NCBI GenBank assembly: GCA_029556545.1
Contig: JAKQEQ010000037.1
Location: 19,602-83,601 of the forward strand
DNA: 64,000 nucleotides
Origin: Candidatus Hydrogenedentota bacterium
Lineage (GTDB): Bacteria; Hydrogenedentota; Hydrogenedentia; Hydrogenedentales; JAGMZX01
Reading direction: 5' to 3'
The position numbers and the translations under genes are program-made. Shown piece after piece: positions 43,205-50,181 of this stretch. Numbering within the stretch: position 1 is the stretch's first letter; every line of letters begins with the position of its first letter. The notes beneath the pieces were generated by a model, which was not told the DNA's origin, did not search any database, and saw only the letters and a list, made by a program, of their open reading frames with translations.

Positions 43205-44599
43205 TCAGCCGACCTGATAGGGCGCTTTCAGACACCAGCCGTTCAGATACGGCCGATACGCCCATGCATTGCCTTTCTTCGCGGTCTCGTCCTCGCCCTT
43301 GAACCGCTCCGTTTCGAGGTCCCAGTAGAGCCTGCCGCCGGCCACGTACGAGCAGGTGCCCATGTGGCAGGTGCGCGTCGTGTTGTGGAGGAGTTCGACG
43401 GTCGAGATGGGATCTTTGCGTTCGCGGACGCACTGGCAGAAATTCTCCCAGTGCGGCTCGTTGATCGGGCTTCCGCCGCGCTTCTTTGGTTCGCACCCGC
43501 CGTTGTTCGGCACGGGATAGACCTCGTAGCCGCCGCGGTCGACCCGCAGCGTGCCCAGCGGCCCGTGAAAGAGGACGCCGTGGCTTTGGAATCCCTGCGG
43601 CAGGAACTGGTTCCAAACGCGGTTGGAGAACTTGAGGGTGAAGGTGTCGTACTCCCAGACGACATCGAGCGTGTCGGGCGTGGTACGGTTGTCGTTGACG
43701 ACGTACTTGCCGCCCATGGCGCAGGCGGAGATCGGTTGCTTCTCGGCGTCGCCCATGCCCCAGAGCGCGACGTCGATGAGGTGCGCGCCCCAATCCGTGA
43801 TCTTGCCGCCGGAGTAATCGAGGAACCAACGGAAATTGTAAATCCAGCGGTTTGTATTGAAGGGGCGGTGTTCGACCCAGCCCTGATGGAATTCCCAATC
43901 CAGCCCCTCCTTCTCCCACTTGGCCTGATCGTCATCGCCCATGCCGATGCCGTCCGTGGTTTCCTCGTCGTGGATATACGCCTCGACGCTTCCGACGGGG
44001 CCGATGTAGCCGTCGCGCACGAGCGCCATGGCCTCCTGAAAATGGGCGCCGCTCCGTTGCATGTTGCCGCCCTGGAACACCACCTTGTTCCGCCGCACCG
44101 TCTCAATCATGACGCGGCCTTCCTCAATGGTGGTGGAAAGCGGCTTCTCGCAATAGATGTCCTTTCCCGCGTCCGCGGCATAGAGCGTGCAGAGGCAATG
44201 CCAGTGGTCCGGGGTCGCGATAACGACCGCATCGATGTCCTTGTTTTCAAGCAGTTCGCGGAAATCGTGGTGCTTCGTGATGTTCGGAAATTTCTGCGAA
44301 GCCATCTGCGCGCCCCGCTCGAGGTTCTTGCGATAGAGGTCGCAGACCGCCACGATCTCCATGTCGTCGCGCTGCATGACGAAGCCGAGATTGGCCCGGC
44401 CCATGCCGCCCGTGCCGATGTGGCCGGTGTAGATCTTCTCGTTCGCGCCGATGATGCTCTGCGGCAGAATCGACTTGTAAACGTGCGCGCCCGCGTGCGC
44501 CGCAGCGGCGCCGCCGAGCGCCGCGCCCGCGGCCGCCTGCGCCGACCGCCGCATGAAGTCCCGCCGACTCACCTGTCCCCGCGAAGGTTCTGTTGCCAT
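43205..44599 (-). CDS. Tat-exported Gfo/Idh/MocA family oxidoreductase
   Basis: This 464-aa NAD(P)-dependent sugar oxidoreductase has an N-terminal twin-arginine signal (SRRDFMRRSAQAAAGAALGG) for folded export. The Rossmann fold follows (GTGGMGRANLG), then VIATPDHWHCLCTLYAADAGKDIYCEKPLS with the conserved EKP, and the C-terminal substrate domain with GGKITDWGAHLIDVALWG. Exported members of this family are abundant in Planctomycetota-like bacteria and act on periplasmic sugars, often with DUF1080 3-keto-disaccharide hydrolases, one of which lies at 58523-59245. ATG at 44599 follows an AAGGAG about 9 bases upstream. The substrate is unknown. Confidence 0.92.
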   Translation of the reverse strand: MATEPSRGQVSRRDFMRRSAQAAAGAALGGAAAAHAGAHVYKSILPQSIIGANEKIYTGHIGTGGMGRANLGFVMQRDDMEIVAVCDLYRKNLERGAQMASQKFPNITKHHDFRELLENKDIDAVVIATPDHWHCLCTLYAADAGKDIYCEKPLSTTIEEGRVMIETVRRNKVVFQGGNMQRSGAHFQEAMALVRDGYIGPVGSVEAYIHDEETTDGIGMGDDDQAKWEKEGLDWEFHQGWVEHRPFNTNRWIYNFRWFLDYSGGKITDWGAHLIDVALWGMGDAEKQPISACAMGGKYVVNDNRTTPDTLDVVWEYDTFTLKFSNRVWNQFLPQGFQSHGVLFHGPLGTLRVDRGGYEVYPVPNNGGCEPKKRGGSPINEPHWENFCQCVRERKDPISTVELLHNTTRTCHMGTCSYVAGGRLYWDLETERFKGEDETAKKGNAWAYRPYLNGWCLKAPYQVG

Positions 44600-44925
44600 G
44601 TTCGAATCTCCTTGGATGCAACTCCGTTGAATGCGGCATCAAACTCCAGAAAATCCATAATACCCTTCAGGGGATGGCGCATGCAACGGCTTCTGGCAGC
44701 GGGGTGGCGCGGCCTTTGGCCGCGATCAAGGTACGACTTGCATCGGCGGGTGCAGCTAGTGACACAACGGGGGCAAAAGGACCAAAGCGACCAAAAGGAC
44801 CAAAGCGATCAGAAGGTCCGTTGGGTAAGCGCGAACGGCCGGATGAAGGAGCCGAGGAATGACCAGCAATCATCGAATGAGCGGACGGGCGTTCTTTGAG
44901 GCCGCGGGCGTGGGAGTGTCCGCGT
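44600..44925. other. Intergenic stretch with composite repeat element
   Basis: This 326-bp gap between the Gfo/Idh/MocA gene and the GLUG gene is largely filled by copy 2 of the composite element (44707-44820). No gene is supported. Confidence 0.7.
44707..44820 (+). repeat. Composite dispersed element, copy 2
   Basis: It has the same order as 29605-29716: a GCGGCC/GGCCGC hairpin, a core with CGGCGGGTGCAG and AGTGACACA, then 9-bp units near CAAAAGGAC. Confidence 0.8.
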
Positions 44926-46509
44926 CTATGTCCGGCGACGAGTCCTTGCGGAGGCTGTCGCGCCCGTCACCGCGGTCAGCACTGTCAAGGCGGCCAGTCC
45001 GAGGAGGCCGGCTGTGGCCGCACCGGGCAGCACAACAAGTTGCACCGCATCGGAATGGACGGACGTCCACAGGTCGGACACTACGCAGACGTAGTATCCG
45101 GCATGCGCGAACTCAATCTTCGGCAAGGTGTAACTCGGGGCATTTGCATCGGGGATCGGGATTAAGGTTTTCGTGTCGGACTCATGATACCACTGGAATG
45201 ATATCGGGCCGACGCCGCCGGATGCGCTGGTTTGAAAAGTGTGGGAAGCGCGCCGGGCGACATGTACGACGGTGTCGCCGAGAATCAGCACCCTGAGCGG
45301 CTCGCTTTCGCCTTCACCCTCGCCTTCACCCTCGCCTTCACCTTCGCCTTCACCTTCACCTTCGCCTTCGCCTTCACCCTCGCCTTCGCCCTCACCCTCA
45401 CCTTCCCCTTCGCCTTCGCCCTCACCCTCGCCTTCGCCCTCGCCTTCGCCCTCGCCCTCGCCTTCGCCTTCACCCTCGCCCGGAACCCAAGTCCACAAGA
45501 AGTAAGGGTACGAGACTCCTTCCTGAATCGTCCAGACGTTCACGAAATCCCACCCGCTGTTCACGAACGTTGCCTGCTGCATCATCTGCGCGGTAGGCAG
45601 GCCCGTTCCGCCGCCCGAGGACTGCGTCTGGCCGGTCGTCGCAATGTCCCAGAACGCACTCGCCAGGGACCCTTGCGACAGCCCTACCAGGCCGCCGGTA
45701 TAGCCGGAGCCTGTTACCCGCCCAGTCGCGTAGCATTCCGCCACTGTGGTGTTCGTGGTGCTTGTTCCGATCAGGCCGCCGGCGCCAAGGCCGGTGGCGG
45801 TTGCGGCGCCGGTCGCGAAACAACGCGACACGGCGGCTGGCGCGTAGATGTTTCCAATGAGGCCGCCGATAAGCATGTTGCCCGCGGCGGCGCCGGTCGC
45901 GTACGAGCGGGTGATGATGTGGGTGTTGCGTCCGGCGAGGCCGCCGACGTAGAGGTCGCCCGTGGCGTGGCCCGCCGCACGGCAACGTTGTATCTGCCCG
46001 TGATTGACGCCGACGAGGCCGCCCACTTCTTCGACGCCGCTCACGTCGCCTGTGGCGTAGCAGAGCGTGATCGCGCCATACGTTCTTCCGGCCAGGTGCC
46101 CGACGAAGTCTTCTCCCGACACGGCGCCGCCCTCAAGCCCCAACCGCTCGATTATGCCTGCGGCGGCGACGTATCCGAAGAGGCCGACGTTGTCGGTTGT
46201 GGGGCGGTTGATGAAAAGGCCTTGAACGACGTGCCCGGCCCCGTCGAAGTGGCCAGTGAACGGCGCGACCGCGTTGCCGATGGGGTTGAAGCCCGCGCCG
46301 GCGTTCCATGCGGCGGTGGCCGATGCATCAATGTCTTGCGTAAGGAGGTAGGCGGCGTCGAGTGGATAGTCGAGGTGATTTCCGATTTGCTGCAGTTCGA
46401 CGATGGAAGTTATGGGAATGGACTGTTTGGCTTCCTGGGCCGGGGCGCGAACGGCGAGGATGATGAGAAAGCACGAGATAAGCGCGGGGGCCGTCAGGGT
46501 GTTCTTCAC
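44926..46509 (-). CDS. Secreted GLUG-repeat surface protein with GEGEGE linker and sorting tail
   Basis: This 527-aa protein starts with a signal peptide (PALISCFLIILAVRAPA). Residues ~130-300 form GLUG-type repeats (VGGLVGVNHGQIQRCRAAG, VGGLAGRNTHI, IGGLIGNIYAP, TGGLVGLSQGSL), a surface-protein motif linked to adhesion. Next comes a ~60-residue Glu-Gly linker (about 343-402), an Ig-like domain (GPISFQWYHESDTKTLIP), and a hydrophobic tail (LPGAATAGLLGLAALTVLTA) with terminal arginines. The tail matches that of the matrixin-like protease, so both are likely processed by one anchoring system. It is transcribed on the minus strand, alone. Confidence 0.88.
   Translation of the reverse strand: MKNTLTAPALISCFLIILAVRAPAQEAKQSIPITSIVELQQIGNHLDYPLDAAYLLTQDIDASATAAWNAGAGFNPIGNAVAPFTGHFDGAGHVVQGLFINRPTTDNVGLFGYVAAAGIIERLGLEGGAVSGEDFVGHLAGRTYGAITLCYATGDVSGVEEVGGLVGVNHGQIQRCRAAGHATGDLYVGGLAGRNTHIITRSYATGAAAGNMLIGGLIGNIYAPAAVSRCFATGAATATGLGAGGLIGTSTTNTTVAECYATGRVTGSGYTGGLVGLSQGSLASAFWDIATTGQTQSSGGGTGLPTAQMMQQATFVNSGWDFVNVWTIQEGVSYPYFLWTWVPGEGEGEGEGEGEGEGEGEGEGEGEGEGEGEGEGEGEGEGEGEGEGEGEGEGEGEGEGESEPLRVLILGDTVVHVARRASHTFQTSASGGVGPISFQWYHESDTKTLIPIPDANAPSYTLPKIEFAHAGYYVCVVSDLWTSVHSDAVQLVVLPGAATAGLLGLAALTVLTAVTGATASARTRRRT
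45304..45482 (-). repeat. GEGEGE-encoding tandem repeat in GLUG protein
   Basis: About 180 bp of 6-bp units encode roughly 30 Glu-Gly pairs, the longest such linker in the window. On the plus strand it reads as CCTTCG/CCCTCG units. Confidence 0.95.
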
Positions 46510-46754
46510 GTTGCATCCCTCCGTTTCGCGAGCATGGGGAATCAGACGGCAATCCCCCCGCTCGACGCCCTATTCCGTTGGTATAGCCTGACTTCTGCGG
46601 TAGTGTAACGACGGTATGCGGCGGCGGTCAACTGCTGATTTGGGACGCAGGTCCGCTGTGCGTCGTCTTGTGGCGGCGCGGCGGCGTGGGTAGAATCGAG
46701 CCCGGCGGAGAGAACGCAAACAATAACCGAGACTGACAAGAGGGACGGGACTCC

Positions 46755-49130
46755 ATGTGTTATTTCTTCATAATCTTTGGGCTTGCCGCGGGGATCGTGG
46801 CGAGTACGGCGAGCGCGGATTCGATCGTGCCCCTCATGGGCGCGCATATCGTGACACGCGGCCCGGACGCGTCCCCGGCGGAGCAAATGGCGGCGCGGAT
46901 ACTCGTCGAGGAAACGGCGAAACGGTGGCGCGGCGCGGCGACGAATGTCCCCGGCCCTTGGCAATTGGCCGAGGCATGGCCCGAAGCTCTGGAGCCGATC
47001 ATCGCGCTCGTCTCGGGAGACATCGATACGTTACAGGGCATGCCGCTTCCGAATACGCAACGACCGAACAAGCCTGAGAGTTATGTTATTCATACGGATG
47101 CCTCCCGACCTGTCGTCTGGCTTATCGGGGCGGACGGGCGCGGGGTGTTGTACGCGGCGGGACGCCTCTTGCGCGAGTTGCAATGGAATGGGTCCTCCTT
47201 CAGCCTGGACCGTGGGCTCGACGTCTCCGAAGCGCCGGCGTATCCGCTGCGGGGCCATCAGTTGGGGTACCGCGCGCGGGCAAACTCGTATGACGCCTGG
47301 GACGCCCCGCAGTATGAACAGTACATCCGCGAGTTGACGTTCTTTGGCACGAACGCGATCGAGAACATCCCGTTCGAGGACAGCGACCCGAGTCCGCACA
47401 TGAAGTTGTCGCGCGAGGCGATGAACATCGAGATCGGGCTCATCTGCGCGGAATACGAACTCGAACATTGGATTTGGTCGCCGGCCACGTTCGATTTGAC
47501 GGATACCGCGAAGCGCGCCGCGCTGCTGGAACAGCACGAGGCGTTTTTCGCCGCGTGCCCCCGGCTCGATGCGGTCTTCGTTCCCGGCGGCGACCCCGGC
47601 AATAACCATCCGAAGGAGGTGATGCCGTTTCTCGAAGAGATGGCCGGACTCCTGGCGGCGCATCATCCCGGCGCGAAGGTGTGGCTGTCGCTGCAAGGCT
47701 TCGACCCGGCGCGCACGGCTTATGCCTTCAAGTGGATCGAGGACCACCTGCCCGACTGGTTCGGCGGCGTGGTCGCGGGGCCGGGGAGCCCGCCCATCCC
47801 GGCGACGCGCGCGCGGCTACCGCGTCAGTACGGACTGCGGCATTACCCGGATATCACGCACACGGTGCGGTGCCAGTACCCGACGCCATGGTGGGACCCG
47901 GCGTTCGCGTTTACGCTGGGTCGCGAGCCGGTGAATCCGGAACCCGTGCGCTACGCGGCGGTACACAACGTTTACGCGCCGTATACCTGCGGCTTTATCA
48001 CCTATTCCGACGGCATCCACGACAATGTGAACAAGATCATCTGGAGCGCGCGCGGCTGGGACCCGAACGCCGACGTGCGCGACACGCTCATCGCGTACTG
48101 CCGCGTCTTCTTCGGCAGCGGCGTGGCCGAGCAGGCAGCGGACGGCATCCTCGCCCTTGAACGGAACTGGCAGGGGCCGCTGGCGCAGAACGGGGGCGTC
48201 GACGCGACCCTCGCCTTATGGCGGGAGCTTGAGGCGGCCGCGCCGGAACTCGCGGGGAACTGGCGGTGGCAGTCTCTCCTGCTGCGGGCGTATTACGACG
48301 CCTATGTGCGACATCGGCTGCTGTACGAGACGGACTGCGAGGCCCGGGCGTATGCGGCGCTGGCTGGAGTGGCCAAGGAAAGCGCCGATGCCCGGATGGA
48401 CCACGCGTTGGCCATACTGCGGCAGGCCGACGAGGCGCCGGTCCGCGGCGAGTGGCGCACGCGGGTCGTGGATTTGTGCGAGGGGTTGTATCAATCCATC
48501 GGTCTGCAAACGAGCGTCGAGCAGTACGGGGCGAGCGGCGCGGAACGGGGCGCGGTACTCGATTATCTCGATATTCCGCTCAATAACCGTTGGTGGATCG
48601 AGGACGAGTTCGAGAAGGTCCGCGCGATGAGCGACGAAGCGGAGAAACTCGCGCGGCTCGGCGCGATCCGCCTGTGGGAAGACCCCGGACCCGGCGGGTA
48701 TTATGACGACATCGGGAACGTCGCGAAGTCGGATCGCGTGATACGCGGCGAGGACGCGAACACGGACCCGAACAACGATCGCAGCCCGAGCCCGGACTGC
48801 ATGTGGTGGCAGGACGGGAAGACGCGGGCGCGACGATCGTGGGTGACGTATATGGACTGGCCGCTCGGGCTGCGCTATGAGGGCCTGGACCCGGAGGCGA
48901 CGTACGTGGTCCGCACGACGGGGAACAGGGATTGCCTGTTGCGCGTGAACGGCGAACGGGTCAAGCCCGCGGTGGACGGCAAGGGCATCGGCGAGATCAA
49001 GGAGTTTCCGGTGCCGCAGAAGCTGCATAAGGACGGGCTGATCGTGTTGACGTTTGATCGACCGCTCGAACCGGGGATCAATTGGCGCGAGGCCTCCCGG
49101 CTCACGGAGGTCTGGCTGATCAAGAAGTAA
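46755..49130 (+). CDS. Secreted GH20/GH67-like hydrolase domain protein
   Basis: This 791-aa exported protein has a signal peptide (YFFIIFGLAAGIVASTASA). The N-terminal domain with WLIGADGRGVLYAAGRLLRELQW matches the accessory domain of GH20/alpha-glucuronidase-like enzymes. A TIM-barrel region follows (LRGHQLGYRARANSYD, FFGTNAIENIPFED, DAVFVPGGDPGNN, KVWLSLQGFD). The acidic residues of a retaining or substrate-assisted mechanism cannot be assigned. The C-terminus is a beta domain (TYVVRTTGNRDCLLRVNGERV). ATG at 46755 follows AGAGGGACGG. It is probably cotranscribed with the next gene (42-bp gap). Confidence 0.75.
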   Translation: MCYFFIIFGLAAGIVASTASADSIVPLMGAHIVTRGPDASPAEQMAARILVEETAKRWRGAATNVPGPWQLAEAWPEALEPIIALVSGDIDTLQGMPLPNTQRPNKPESYVIHTDASRPVVWLIGADGRGVLYAAGRLLRELQWNGSSFSLDRGLDVSEAPAYPLRGHQLGYRARANSYDAWDAPQYEQYIRELTFFGTNAIENIPFEDSDPSPHMKLSREAMNIEIGLICAEYELEHWIWSPATFDLTDTAKRAALLEQHEAFFAACPRLDAVFVPGGDPGNNHPKEVMPFLEEMAGLLAAHHPGAKVWLSLQGFDPARTAYAFKWIEDHLPDWFGGVVAGPGSPPIPATRARLPRQYGLRHYPDITHTVRCQYPTPWWDPAFAFTLGREPVNPEPVRYAAVHNVYAPYTCGFITYSDGIHDNVNKIIWSARGWDPNADVRDTLIAYCRVFFGSGVAEQAADGILALERNWQGPLAQNGGVDATLALWRELEAAAPELAGNWRWQSLLLRAYYDAYVRHRLLYETDCEARAYAALAGVAKESADARMDHALAILRQADEAPVRGEWRTRVVDLCEGLYQSIGLQTSVEQYGASGAERGAVLDYLDIPLNNRWWIEDEFEKVRAMSDEAEKLARLGAIRLWEDPGPGGYYDDIGNVAKSDRVIRGEDANTDPNNDRSPSPDCMWWQDGKTRARRSWVTYMDWPLGLRYEGLDPEATYVVRTTGNRDCLLRVNGERVKPAVDGKGIGEIKEFPVPQKLHKDGLIVLTFDRPLEPGINWREASRLTEVWLIKK

Positions 49131-49172
49131 CGACGGCCGCGCCGATACGGTCGTACAGGATGAAGGGAACCC

Positions 49173-50168
49173 ATGATGACTGCTTCAACGACACAAGCGG
49201 GACGCATTCCGACGCTGCACATCGTCGCGGACTCCATTCCGCAGGCCCATTTCCGGGCGATGAAGGCGGTATGGGAACACGGTCTTGCCATCCGCACCGA
49301 ATATGACCGCAGGAACGACGCGGGCGAGTACATCGATCCGCCGAGCCGTGACGCGCGGGTGCTCATCGAGGTGCGCGATCCGTTCGCGCAGCCGCGGTTC
49401 CCGCCGACGTCGTTCTGCGAGATTGGCGCGTATATCGCCGAGATTATGGGCGTGAAGGACCACCTCGTGCTGCCGATGGCGACGCTCAAGACCGCGATCA
49501 CGGGCGACCTGACGGCGCAGGAGTGGCCGTACACGTACCACCAGCGGTTGTTCGCGCACCCGGACGTGGACGGCGGCACGGTGAACCAGATCGCGATGGC
49601 GGTCGAGCGCGTGGCGCAAACGCCGTACACGCGGCGCGCCGTGGCGACGACCTCCGTGCCCAACGTCGATCCGTATCTGAAGGAGGACATCCCGTGCCTG
49701 CGCGAGGTGCAGTTGCGGTGTCCGGAGGATGGCGACGGCGGGCTCGTCCTGAACATGAACACGATGTGGCGGTCGCGGGACTTGTACAAGGCGTGGCCCG
49801 ACAACGTCATCGGCCTGACCTTCCTCATGCGCGAGGTTGCCGGCATGATCGAAGAGAAGAGCGGGCGTCCGGTCCGTGTCGGCAGCTACGCCGACTATGC
49901 CGCGTCGCTGCACATCTACGGGCAGGACTTCGGCGCGGTCGGCGGCGACGCGGCGCGCGGTTTGAAGAGCTTCTTCGACACCTTCGACGAGGAGACCTAT
50001 CTCGCGCGGTCCCTGACGAGCGAGATGGCCGCGGAGATGCTGGTGCTGCCGCAACTGCGGCAACTGATGGCGCCGTCAAGCGCCGCGCAGTGGCGTTTTT
50101 CGGCGGAGGCAATCGCGTTGGGCGAACGACTGATTCGAGCAATCGAGACGGGCGCCGTGATCGTATAG
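49173..50168 (+). CDS. Thymidylate synthase-fold protein
   Basis: This 331-aa protein keeps the active-site pattern of ThyA-type thymidylate synthases. The nucleophile lies in EDIPCLREVQ (Cys175) and RSRD (Arg200, Ser201, Asp203) matches the phosphate-binding RSxD. Asn211 sits eight residues on, as Asn177 does after Asp169 in E. coli, and LHIY (His247, Tyr249) matches THLY. The rest is diverged, and the N-terminal half is hard to align. It may methylate or hydroxymethylate a deoxypyrimidine, or use a non-nucleotide substrate. ATG at 49173 begins 42 bp after a glycosidase-like gene; it ends 13 bp from the convergent PEP-synthase-like gene. Assignment is by motif only. Confidence 0.65.
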   Translation: MMTASTTQAGRIPTLHIVADSIPQAHFRAMKAVWEHGLAIRTEYDRRNDAGEYIDPPSRDARVLIEVRDPFAQPRFPPTSFCEIGAYIAEIMGVKDHLVLPMATLKTAITGDLTAQEWPYTYHQRLFAHPDVDGGTVNQIAMAVERVAQTPYTRRAVATTSVPNVDPYLKEDIPCLREVQLRCPEDGDGGLVLNMNTMWRSRDLYKAWPDNVIGLTFLMREVAGMIEEKSGRPVRVGSYADYAASLHIYGQDFGAVGGDAARGLKSFFDTFDEETYLARSLTSEMAAEMLVLPQLRQLMAPSSAAQWRFSAEAIALGERLIRAIETGAVIV

Positions 50169-50181
50169 CCTTGAGACGAGG

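Noticed and set aside
45304..45482. CRISPR or satellite repeat
   Set aside because: It is a 6-bp tandem coding for Glu-Gly pairs in a protein linker.
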